A DNA stretch of 14,360 nt from Quisquiliibacterium sp. GTDB lineage: Bacteria > Pseudomonadota > Gammaproteobacteria > Burkholderiales > Burkholderiaceae_E. This document shows, piece after piece, positions 1-7,464 of this stretch. The position numbers and the translations under genes were made by a program. The notes under the pieces were generated by a model, which ran no database searches, was not told where the DNA came from, and was given only the letters and a program-made list of their open reading frames with translations. Numbering within the stretch: position 1 is the stretch's first letter; every line of letters starts with the position of its first letter. The stretch spans positions 1 to 14,360 of the forward strand of contig JALRBB010000480.1 in NCBI GenBank assembly GCA_023257915.1. The letters run 5' to 3'.

Positions 1-230
1 ATACCCGCCAGCGGCCCGAGCGGCACGCCCGCGGCACGCTGCGTGTCGATCGCATCGGCACTGGCGCGGGCGCCTTGCGCATGCACGGTCGTGAAGGTTG
101 CAGCACCTTCGCTCGAGCTGGACACGGCATCGAGTGCGCGCTCGGTCAATTCACGGCTGCTCGTCTGGCCAGCGGCCAGTTGCGCCTGCAGTTGTGCAAT
201 CGGGGGGAAGCTGCGGGGAGTTGAGGCCAT
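1..230 (-). CDS. Amidase-signature family enzyme, N-terminal fragment
   Basis: The minus strand reads from an ATG at 230-228 without a stop to the window edge, giving 76 codons plus two bases. The protein begins MASTPRSFPPIAQLQAQLAA, continues with GQTSSRELTERALDAV, and ends in AAGVPLGPLAG followed by a partial codon starting AT. This helical start, a run of alternating Ala and polar residues, and an 'xxGxxLGPLAGI' ending is how amidase-signature enzymes (GatA-like and related hydrolases) begin, just before the first catalytic lysine. The catalytic Lys-Ser-Ser residues lie outside the window, so substrate and activity cannot be judged. It could be a general amidase or an allophanate or indoleacetamide hydrolase type; its start is unlike usual GatA. 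No in-frame ATG or GTG was seen just upstream. It is divergent from the monooxygenase gene. Confidence 0.75.
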   Translation of the reverse strand, partial: MASTPRSFPPIAQLQAQLAAGQTSSRELTERALDAVSSSSEGAATFTTVHAQGARASADAIDTQRAAGVPLGPLAG

Positions 231-262
231 CTTGAGCTCGGCAACAGGTTGAGGGCTTGTCG

Positions 263-271
263 ATCTTAGCA
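263..271 (-). promoter_or_regulatory. Candidate extended -10 promoter for the amidase gene
   Basis: On the minus strand the sequence TGCTAAGAT matches an extended -10 element (TGn followed by TAAGAT at 268-263). It would start transcription near 256 and leave a leader of about 25 bases before the ATG at 230. No good -35 hexamer was seen. This is a motif match only. Confidence 0.3.
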
Positions 272-277
272 GCGAGG

Positions 278-292
278 CCGCACACCGTGCGG
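278..292. repeat. Perfect inverted repeat between divergent genes
   Basis: CCGCAC at 278-283 and GTGCGG at 287-292 are perfect inverted copies separated by ACC. The repeat lies in the divergent gap between the amidase and the monooxygenase, just upstream of the candidate amidase -10 element. It could be a regulator operator or simply a GC-rich chance palindrome; no regulator gene for it is in the window. Confidence 0.35.
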
Positions 293-437
293 TGCGTCGA
301 CGCGCGGAATGTCGGACAGCGGGCAGGCTTTGCAACAAGGTTTGGGGGCCGGATTCAGCGTATGCTCGGACACGCCGCGCGCACCGGCGGGCCGCGCGGT
401 AACTGCGATGGCTTGTCCCGCCTGCGAGGTGCAAGAG

Positions 438-2399
438 TTGAACGATTCTTTCGCGCCGGCGGATGCCGGCATTGATCCGCAGCGGTTGCGCGAGGCGCTG
501 GCTGACGCCGATCTTCGCGTATTGCTGATGGTGCTGCACCAGTTGACCGGAGATCGCCGCTGGATCAGCGATCCGCTGCTGCCTCGGCGCGATGTGCGCC
601 TGATCGCCGACGAGTCTGCTGGCTTCGATGAGGCGACTCAGCGGTTGATCCGCGACGCAGCGTTCGAGTTGCTGTCGCGCGGCGTTCCGAGTCCGGCGAT
701 CGCGCGACCCGATGACGCCAAAATTCTCGAGATGATGAGCGCCTGTCTGGGCGAGGCAGTCGACCCTGCTTACGCGCCGATGGTGCGCGAGGACATGGGC
801 GTGGCCGACGGTGATGCGCACTGGAGCGCCGAGCCCGATCCGGATCTGTTGCAGCAGTCGCGGGTGCTGATCATCGGCGCCGGCGTGTCGGGTCTGGGAC
901 TGGCGATGCAACTGCAGCGTCTTGGCATTGCCTATCAGATCATCGAGCGCAACGAGGATGTCGGTGGCACCTGGCTGGAAAACCGCTATCCCGGTGCAGG
1001 GGTCGACACGCCGAACCTGTTCTATTCATGGAGTTCGCAGCGCAATCCCCATTGGACCCGTTACTTCTCGCTGCGCGATGAGATTCTTGGCTATCTGCAG
1101 GGCACCGCCACTCGGGTCGGCCTTCGCGAGCACATCCGTTTCGGCACGGAAATGCGGCGTGCCGACTGGGACGAGCAGCGTTTGCTGTGGCGGGTGCAGC
1201 TGGCACCGACAGGGGCTGCCCCGGACGCAGTCTGCGAGACCCTGGAAGTGCGTTACCTGGTCAGCGCGATCGGACATATCAGCGAGCCGAATCAGACCCG
1301 GATCGACGGTATGCAGGATTTCCAGGGTCCGATGTTTCATTCGGCACGCTGGCCCGACCGACTGGAGCTTGCCGGCAAGCGCGTCGCGATCCTGGGCACG
1401 GGTGCGACCGCGATGCAACTCGCTCCGGCGATCATCGAACAGGTGGCCCAGCTGACGATCTATCAGCGAACCGCGCAATGGGCGCGCCCGACGCCCGAGC
1501 TACGCCGCGAAGTCTCACCGGCTGCCCGCTGGCTATTTGCGAACGTGCCGTTCTATGCCCAGTGGTATCGCTTCACCCTGTTCTGGCGCTATGGCGACGG
1601 CCTGCTGCGGTTTTTGCGCAAAGATTCGCAATGGCCGCATCCTGAGCGGTCACTGAATCGCGTCAACGACAAGCATCGCGAGCAGATGACCGAGCACATC
1701 CGAACCGTGCTTGCGTCGCGTCCGGACCTGGTCGACAAATGCGTGCCCGACTATCCGCCTTACGGCAAGCGCATCCTGCTCGACAACGGCTGGTACGACA
1801 TGCTGCTTCGCAACGACGTCGAACTGGTGACCGAACCGGTTTCGCGCTTCGATGCCGATGGTGCGGTGACGGCTGACGGCCAGCATCGTGCGCATGACGT
1901 CGTGGTGTTGGCGACCGGATTTTCAATCGCCAAGCTCAGCGCACGTCTGGATATCCGGGGGCTGGGAGGACGTACGCTGGCCGAGGCTTGGGCTGACGAC
2001 AATCCTCGCGCTTACCTGGGGATCACGGTACCGGACTTTCCGAATCTGTTCATCCTGTACGGGCCGAACACCAACCTCGGGCATGGCGGCAGTGCGATCT
2101 TTCATGCCGAGTGTCAGGTCAGGTACATCACGCGCAGCATCGTCCAGGCGATCGAGCATCGCGTCCAGGCGCTGGACGTGAAGCGTGCGGTGCATGATGC
2201 CTGGATTGCCAAGGTCGATGAGGAGCATGCGCAACTGATCTGGACGCATCCGGGAATGTCGACTTGGTATCGCAATCAGCATGGCCGTGTGGTGTCGACC
2301 TCACCGTTTCGGCTGGTCGATTACTGGCGCATGACGCATGAGGCCGATCTGGACAACTATCGGCAACTGACCGTTCAGGAAGGCGCTGACACCGGATGA
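438..2399 (+). CDS. Flavin-containing Baeyer-Villiger monooxygenase, HAPMO-like
   Basis: FAD- and NADPH-dependent enzyme of the class B monooxygenases. It probably inserts oxygen next to a ketone carbonyl, as 4-hydroxyacetophenone monooxygenase does. Numbered from the chosen start (653 aa), an N-terminal helical extension of about 125 residues precedes the FAD-binding GxGxxG (GAGVSG, 147-152). Then come the EDVGGTW stretch, the Baeyer-Villiger fingerprint FxGxxxHxxxWP (FQGPMFHSARWP, F295 to P306), the NADPH-binding GTGATA (320-325) and the ATG motif (492-494). The C-terminal FILYGPNTNLGHGGS is typical. The extension and length match HAPMO (about 640 aa) better than shorter cyclohexanone monooxygenases. 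Start choice: the frame is open from ATG 309 and ATG 408, but TTG 438 has the best Shine-Dalgarno (GAGGTG at 426-431, six bases before it) and fits the family length. The substrate is unknown. The gene stands alone and is divergent from an amidase. Confidence 0.88.
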   Translation: MNDSFAPADAGIDPQRLREALADADLRVLLMVLHQLTGDRRWISDPLLPRRDVRLIADESAGFDEATQRLIRDAAFELLSRGVPSPAIARPDDAKILEMMSACLGEAVDPAYAPMVREDMGVADGDAHWSAEPDPDLLQQSRVLIIGAGVSGLGLAMQLQRLGIAYQIIERNEDVGGTWLENRYPGAGVDTPNLFYSWSSQRNPHWTRYFSLRDEILGYLQGTATRVGLREHIRFGTEMRRADWDEQRLLWRVQLAPTGAAPDAVCETLEVRYLVSAIGHISEPNQTRIDGMQDFQGPMFHSARWPDRLELAGKRVAILGTGATAMQLAPAIIEQVAQLTIYQRTAQWARPTPELRREVSPAARWLFANVPFYAQWYRFTLFWRYGDGLLRFLRKDSQWPHPERSLNRVNDKHREQMTEHIRTVLASRPDLVDKCVPDYPPYGKRILLDNGWYDMLLRNDVELVTEPVSRFDADGAVTADGQHRAHDVVVLATGFSIAKLSARLDIRGLGGRTLAEAWADDNPRAYLGITVPDFPNLFILYGPNTNLGHGGSAIFHAECQVRYITRSIVQAIEHRVQALDVKRAVHDAWIAKVDEEHAQLIWTHPGMSTWYRNQHGRVVSTSPFRLVDYWRMTHEADLDNYRQLTVQEGADTG

Positions 2400-2446
2400 A
2401 GTGACTGTCGCGCGGGTATCTTTGCGAGCTACGACAGCAGGGCCTG

Positions 2447-2466
2447 GACCCGCCTTGGGCAGGGTC
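2447..2466. terminator. Candidate hairpin between convergent genes
   Basis: GACCCGCC (2447-2454) pairs with GGC-A-GGGTC (2458-2466), giving an 8-bp stem with one bulged A and a TTG loop. It lies in the 81-bp gap between the ends of the monooxygenase gene and exbD. Neither strand has a following T-run, so it is at best a weak or Rho-assisted terminator for both sides. Confidence 0.3.
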
Positions 2467-2480
2467 TGCGGACCGTTCAG

Positions 2481-2906
2481 TTAGCGGGTGCGGGTAGGTT
2501 CGGTGACGAAGCCGATCTTCGTGATGCCGGCGCTCTGCGCATTCGACATCACTTCAGCAATGCGCTGGTAGCGGGTGTTGCGATCGGCGCGCAGGTGCAG
2601 TTCCGGCTGCGGCTTGACCGCTGCCGCAGCCGAGAGCCGCTCGACGAGTTGTTCGTCGCTCGCGAGCCGGTCTTCGTTCCAGAACAGCGTGCCGGACGGA
2701 TCAATCGACAGCGTGATCGTTTCGGGCTTGGTCGCAGTGGCTGGCGCCTGCGCATTCGGCAGATCAAGTTTGATCGAATGACTGATCAGCGGGGCGGTGA
2801 TGATGAAGATCACCAGCAGCACCAGCATCACATCGACCAGCGGGGTCGTGTTGATCTCGGCCATCGGCTGGCCACCTCCGCGCTGCTCGAAACCACCGAA
2901 AGCCAT
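2481..2906 (-). CDS. exbD: Biopolymer transport protein ExbD
   Basis: ExbD is the peptidoglycan-side rotor or stator partner of ExbB. It converts the proton gradient into TonB motion at the inner membrane. The 141-aa protein has a short cytoplasmic N-terminus (MAFGGFEQRGGGQPMAEINT). A single membrane helix follows at about 23-42 (PLVDVMLVLLVIFIITAPL) with the family's key proton-carrying aspartate at D25. The periplasmic domain ends in QSAGITKIGFVTEPTRTR. Length and layout fit ExbD/TolR; ExbD is preferred because tonB and exbB are in the same operon. The ATG at 2906 follows a clear AGGAGA Shine-Dalgarno about eight bases upstream. It is the last gene of tonB-exbB-exbD, 30 bases after the exbB stop. 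Expression is presumably tied to the tonB promoter. Confidence 0.93.
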   Translation of the reverse strand: MAFGGFEQRGGGQPMAEINTTPLVDVMLVLLVIFIITAPLISHSIKLDLPNAQAPATATKPETITLSIDPSGTLFWNEDRLASDEQLVERLSAAAAVKPQPELHLRADRNTRYQRIAEVMSNAQSAGITKIGFVTEPTRTR

Positions 2907-2936
2907 TACCAGTCTCCTGAGTCGACAAGCACGAAG

Positions 2937-3683
2937 TCAGTGGCCGACGCTTTGCGTGTCGCTGGTCGACGGAACTGACCCGGCGCGCAGGGCGTCGGTG
3001 CCGCTGCCTGCCACACGCCGACCGGTGGTCAGCAAGGCCAGCAGATCGTGTGCGAAGCCGTCGAGTTCGGCGAGCGTCACGCGGTTGACCCTCGTGAATG
3101 CGTTGTAGGCGAGCACTGCCGGGATGGCTACCGCAAGCCCTGCCGCGGTCATGATCAGAGCCTCGCCGACCGGTCCGGCAATTTTGTCGATCAGAACCTG
3201 GCCGCTGCCGGCGATCGTCAGCAGTGCGTGATAGATGCCCCAGACAGTGCCGAAAAGTCCGACGAACGGGGCGGTGGCACCGACCGAGGCGAGAAAGGTC
3301 TGCCCGCTCTCGAGTTCGCTGGACGCGCGGTTGATCTCCTGGCGCAATGAGCGGGTCAGCAGTTCGGTGGGGTCGACCGCCGCTGCCAGCGAGCTGTCCG
3401 GGCGCATTGTCGCTGCCTGCCGGGCTCGCTCGGCCAGCGGCACGAACACCTGTTCACGGTCGGCAGCGCGCAGGGTCGCGATCGCTTCGTCCAGGGAACT
3501 CGCTGCCCAGAAACGCTCGAGCGCGGCGCGCGCGCCCTTGCGCAGGCGCCAGGCCCGCCAGACCTTGGACAGGATGAAATACCAGCTTGCGATCGACATC
3601 GCGAGCAGCAGGTAGGCGACGAAATGCGTGACCGCATCACCCGCCTGCCAGAAATGCATGAGACCCAGTGTTTGTTCCTGCAT
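2937..3683 (-). CDS. exbB: TonB-system proton channel protein ExbB (MotA/TolQ/ExbB family)
   Basis: Inner-membrane channel subunit that works with ExbD to energise TonB. The 248-aa protein has a first membrane helix at about 18-40. A cytoplasmic loop rich in Ala, Arg and Glu follows (about 41-130). The two conserved family helices are LASVGATAPFVGLFGTVWGI (131-150) and GPVGEALIMTAAGLAVAIPA (170-189). The Gly-Thr-Val-Trp-Gly-Ile and Glu-Ala-Leu segments are family hallmarks. The frame is open for 28 codons upstream of ATG 3683, but that stretch overlaps the tonB 3' end and looks nothing like ExbB. The chosen start is MQEQTLGLMHFWQAGD, four bases after the tonB stop, with GAGG just upstream inside the tonB end. 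This suggests translational coupling. It could be named TolQ-like, but the neighbours favour ExbB. Confidence 0.93.
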   Translation of the reverse strand: MQEQTLGLMHFWQAGDAVTHFVAYLLLAMSIASWYFILSKVWRAWRLRKGARAALERFWAASSLDEAIATLRAADREQVFVPLAERARQAATMRPDSSLAAAVDPTELLTRSLRQEINRASSELESGQTFLASVGATAPFVGLFGTVWGIYHALLTIAGSGQVLIDKIAGPVGEALIMTAAGLAVAIPAVLAYNAFTRVNRVTLAELDGFAHDLLALLTTGRRVAGSGTDALRAGSVPSTSDTQSVGH

Positions 3684-3687
3684 CACC

Positions 3688-4512
3688 TCAGCCTTCGAGC
3701 CTGAAGACCCATTTCCAGTCACGGTACCACTCCGCGACCGGTTTGCCGTCGACGGTGGCCGGCACAAAACGCCATTTTTTCACAGTCTCGATCGCGGTCT
3801 GATCAAGAAGCTTTGAGCCGCTCGATTGACTGAGTCGCACTTCAAGCACTTTTCCATCCGAACTGACATGCACGTCGAGTCGCACTTCCCCTTGTTCGCC
3901 GAGTCGGCGAGCCATCGCGGGATACCCGGGTGGTTCATTGCCACTCCAGCTCGCGTCGATTCGAGGACCCTGCCGGGGCGCCGGGCTGGCGCGATCCGGT
4001 GCCACCCGAGGTGCTGGGTCCGGGGAGCTTGCCGCTGGAATCGGTTGCGGCGCTGCCGCCGGTTCGATGGCTGGTGCAGCGATCACGGCCGGCGCCGGCG
4101 CTTGCACGGCCGCAGGCGGCGATGGCTGGCGCTGCACCGGTCGCTCGAGGGGGGGCGCTGGGGGTGTTGGTCTCGGCTTCGTGACCGGCTTTGGTGGCGG
4201 TTTCGGCTTCGGCGGTGGTTCTGGCTTCGGCGGCGGTTCCGGCTTCGGGGCAGGCTGCGGCACCGGAGGGGGTTCCGGTTCTGGAACGGGTTGCGGCACG
4301 GGGGGCGCAGAGAGCGGAGCGGCGGGCGCTTGTTCAAGAGGCGCCGAGACCGGGGCCGGCGGCAATGGCTTCGGAGGTTCCACAAGACGCACCGTGACCG
4401 GTCGAACCGGCTCGGGAGGCTTGGCCGGAACGACGAGTGTGAGCGCGGCCGCGATCACGAGTCCGTGCAACAGCAAGGCGCCGCACGCAGCGATCCACGG
4501 TCGGTTGTCCAT
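3688..4512 (-). CDS. tonB: Energy transducer TonB
   Basis: TonB spans the periplasm and passes ExbB/ExbD energy to outer-membrane receptors for iron complexes, haem or other ligands. The 274-aa protein has an N-terminal anchor helix (about 7-28) with a histidine at H16 that aligns with the functionally important His20 of E. coli TonB. A long Pro/Ala/Glu/Lys region follows (about 31-180), including three copies of the hexapeptide [E/K]PPPKP at 92-109. The C-terminal receptor-binding domain (about 192-273) contains the YP motif (197-198), GEVRLDVHVSSDGKV and AIETVKKWRFVPA. It is first in tonB-exbB-exbD. There is no Shine-Dalgarno before the ATG; a perfect TATAAT ends seven bases upstream. No receptor gene is adjacent, so the cargo is unknown. 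Confidence 0.93.
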   Translation of the reverse strand: MDNRPWIAACGALLLHGLVIAAALTLVVPAKPPEPVRPVTVRLVEPPKPLPPAPVSAPLEQAPAAPLSAPPVPQPVPEPEPPPVPQPAPKPEPPPKPEPPPKPKPPPKPVTKPRPTPPAPPLERPVQRQPSPPAAVQAPAPAVIAAPAIEPAAAPQPIPAASSPDPAPRVAPDRASPAPRQGPRIDASWSGNEPPGYPAMARRLGEQGEVRLDVHVSSDGKVLEVRLSQSSGSKLLDQTAIETVKKWRFVPATVDGKPVAEWYRDWKWVFRLEG

Positions 4513-4519
4513 CGCCGGA

Positions 4520-4525
4520 ATTATA
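4520..4525 (-). promoter_or_regulatory. tonB -10 element, probably leaderless
   Basis: The minus strand carries a perfect TATAAT at 4525-4520, followed by seven bases (TCCGGCG) and the tonB ATG. With normal spacing, transcription would begin at or next to the A of ATG. No -35 hexamer close to TTGACA is visible 16-18 bases upstream. No Fur-box-like AT-rich dyad was seen in the 78-bp gap shared with chaN. Confidence 0.5.
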
Positions 4526-4578
4526 GAGAGTCAGCGGCGCTGAGATCCCCGCAAGAGGCATCGCGCCGTGCCTGCGCC

Positions 4579-4584
4579 TAGAAT
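4579..4584 (+). promoter_or_regulatory. chaN-like gene -10 element, probably leaderless
   Basis: TAGAAT (one mismatch to TATAAT) is followed by six bases and the ATG at 4591. This would place the transcription start at the start codon. There is no Shine-Dalgarno sequence and no clear -35 element. It mirrors the arrangement of the divergent tonB promoter. Confidence 0.4.
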
Positions 4585-4590
4585 CACGCT

Positions 4591-5604
4591 ATGAGGAAAA
4601 ACCCCCTGGCTTTCGTGTGGCTGTCGTGCCTGTTGCTGGTGCAGGCCTGTGCGTTGCAGCCGATCGCATCGGGATCGGATCGATCGCTGGGCGAGCCCGC
4701 AACGGCGGTGGCTGCACGCGTTGCGCTTGGTGTCGACACGGCACCTGCGCCGATGCCGAGTGCGTTGCGCGGTCTGGTCGGCGACGATCGGATGCCCGAT
4801 TTTCTGTTGCTCGGAGAGGTGCATGACCATCCGCTGCATCACCGGTTGCGGCTGGACTGGCTGACAAGCCTCAGCGCCTCGCAACCGGTCGCGATCGTGA
4901 TGGAGCAGTTTGACCAGGAGCGGCAAGCCGATCTGGACGCTGCGCGCGAGCGTGGCGATTCGGCACGCAATCTGGCTGGTGCGGCGGGTTTTCGATTCAA
5001 CGGATGGGACTGGACCTTCTATGAGCCAGTCGTTCGCCTCGCACTGGAGCGCGGCAATCTACTGTTCGCCGCGAACCTGTCGGTAGAGCGCGCGCGCGCA
5101 ATCGCGCGCGGGTCCGCCACGGGTGAAGCCGCGCTCGCCGATTGGAGCGCCGCGGATCAGTTGGCGATGGAGGGCGAGATCGATCGCGGCCACTGCGGGA
5201 TGCTGCCCGCCACGGCACTCGGACCGATGGCACGCGCGCAGCTGGCCCGCGACGCGACGATGGCGACAGCAATGCTGCGTGCACGTCGCGAGTCGGGGCT
5301 GCCGGTGGTGCTGATTGCCGGGAATGGTCATGTGCGACGGGATCTCGGTGTTCCGCGTCATCTGCTTGCTCAGATGCCTGCTGCCCGAATCATCAGTGTC
5401 GGGTTTCTGGAACGAGGTCAGACCGAGCCGGTCGGGCAGGCAGATGCAGGATCACCCGGAGCGGTGATTCGCTATGACCTTGCAGTGCTGACACCTGCGC
5501 ACCAACGCCCCGATCCCTGCGAGGTTTTTCGTCAGTCGCATCCCAGATCAAAAACCTCCGCCGGATCGATTCCGAACGCTAAGCCAGGCTCGGCGAGCAA
5601 GTAA
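4591..5604 (+). CDS. ChaN-like haem-binding lipoprotein
   Basis: This 337-aa protein belongs to the ChaN/DUF399 family, whose characterised member ChaN of Campylobacter is an iron-regulated haem-binding lipoprotein. It starts with Met-Arg-Lys, a hydrophobic stretch and a lipobox-like VQAC with the lipidated cysteine at C20. The family core is plain: DFLLLGEVHDHPLHHRL (about 70-86, with E76, H78 and H80), VMEQFDQERQADLD, GWDWTFYEPVV, LFAANLSVERARAIARG, IDRGHCGMLP (about 197-206) and IAGNGHVRRDLGVP (about 242-255). It is divergent from tonB across 78 bp, consistent with a role in TonB-linked haem or iron uptake at the outer membrane. The last 25 or so residues are Ser/Lys/Pro-rich and unlike the family core. 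The haem role is inferred from the family; nothing in the sequence proves it. Confidence 0.85.
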   Translation: MRKNPLAFVWLSCLLLVQACALQPIASGSDRSLGEPATAVAARVALGVDTAPAPMPSALRGLVGDDRMPDFLLLGEVHDHPLHHRLRLDWLTSLSASQPVAIVMEQFDQERQADLDAARERGDSARNLAGAAGFRFNGWDWTFYEPVVRLALERGNLLFAANLSVERARAIARGSATGEAALADWSAADQLAMEGEIDRGHCGMLPATALGPMARAQLARDATMATAMLRARRESGLPVVLIAGNGHVRRDLGVPRHLLAQMPAARIISVGFLERGQTEPVGQADAGSPGAVIRYDLAVLTPAHQRPDPCEVFRQSHPRSKTSAGSIPNAKPGSASK

Positions 5605-5664
5605 CGTCGCGGCCGACTGGCTCGGCTCTCAACAGATCGGGGCTTGTCGGGGAAGTGGGCCGGA

Positions 5665-6905
<1,241 letters not shown>

Positions 6906-6983
6906 CGTGCGCCTCGGGGTGCGGGCCAGGCGGCCCCGGTTTCCGATCACCTGCACTGGTGACCGGGTCGTTGCAAAGCCGAT

Positions 6984-7010
6984 ATCATAACGAACCTGAT
7001 TTGCTGTCGA
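6984..7010 (-). promoter_or_regulatory. Candidate bamE promoter in the fur-bamE gap
   Basis: On the minus strand TCGACA (7010-7005, one mismatch to TTGACA) and TATGAT (6989-6984, one mismatch to TATAAT) are separated by 15 bases, slightly short of ideal. A plus-strand TATCAT at 6983-6988 covers almost the same bases and could serve fur, leaving a leader of about 24 bases. The 113-bp gap would then have overlapping divergent promoters. Confidence 0.35.
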
Positions 7011-7018
7011 TTGCGCCC

Positions 7019-7447
7019 ATGTCGATCACCCACGAGCTGAAGAACATCGGCCTGAAGGCGACGGCTCCGCGTCTGAAGATCATGGAGATCTTTCAGGCGG
7101 GTCGCCAGCGTCATATGAGTGCCGAGGATGTCTATCGCGAGCTGCTCGCCGAAAACCAGGACATCGGTCTGGCCACCGTGTATCGCGTGCTGACCCAGTT
7201 TGAACAGGCCGGCCTGCTCAAACGCAGCAATTTCGAATCCGGCAAGGCGGTCTTCGAGCTGAACGAAGGGTCGCATCACGACCATCTGGTGTGCCTGCAA
7301 TGCGGGCGGGTTGAGGAGTTCTATGACTCCGCGATCGAAAAGCGCCAGAAGATCATTGCCACCGAACGCGGATTCGATCTTCAGGAGCATGCGCTGGCGC
7401 TTTACGCCAACTGTACGAAACCCGACTGCAAATATCGCTCCAGCTGA
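7019..7447 (+). CDS. fur: Ferric uptake regulator Fur
   Basis: Iron-responsive DNA-binding repressor that dimerises and controls iron uptake genes. The 142-aa protein matches the usual size. The winged-helix DNA-binding domain occupies about 1-83 and includes [15 protein letters not shown] and the recognition segment [20 protein letters not shown]. The metal-binding region has the [16 protein letters not shown] motif, with H86, H87 and H89 and cysteines C92 and C95. A second cysteine pair (C132, C137) lies in [10 protein letters not shown]. These residues fit the zinc and iron sites of Fur rather than Zur or PerR. The frame is open 66 codons upstream, but that region is antisense to bamE, so [11 protein letters not shown] is taken as the start. 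There is no clear Shine-Dalgarno. It is divergent from bamE and ends 17 bases from the recN stop. Confidence 0.97.
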   Translation: MSITHELKNIGLKATAPRLKIMEIFQAGRQRHMSAEDVYRELLAENQDIGLATVYRVLTQFEQAGLLKRSNFESGKAVFELNEGSHHDHLVCLQCGRVEEFYDSAIEKRQKIIATERGFDLQEHALALYANCTKPDCKYRSS

Positions 7448-7448
7448 T

Positions 7449-7460
7449 GCCCGCGCGGGC
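7449..7460. terminator. GC palindrome between convergent fur and recN
   Basis: GCCCGCGCGGGC is a perfect 12-base palindrome filling most of the 17-base gap between the fur and recN stop codons. It could fold in transcripts from either side and act as a compact two-way transcription end, but it has no T-run and could equally be chance in GC-rich DNA. Confidence 0.25.
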
Positions 7461-7464
7461 GCGC

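Noticed and set aside
2595..2978. Plus-strand frame with a His/Asp/Gln-rich stretch that might suggest metal binding
   Set aside because: It is antisense to exbD; the His/Gln run is the complement of the ExbD membrane helix codons.
3826..4581. Long plus-strand open frames opposite tonB, including a Gly/Phe-rich one at 3938-4543
   Set aside because: They are antisense shadows of the Pro/Lys/Glu-rich TonB arm; Gly-Phe and Arg-rich strings arise from the complement of CCG/AAG codons, and tonB itself is unmistakable.
4513..4590. Fur box between tonB and the ChaN-like gene
   Set aside because: No AT-rich GATAAT-type dyad is present by eye; only the -10 elements are AT-rich.
5612..5626. Terminator hairpin GCCGA/TCGGC between the ChaN-like gene and dapB
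   Set aside because: The stem is only five pairs, with no T-run on either strand; not distinguishable from chance in GC-rich DNA.
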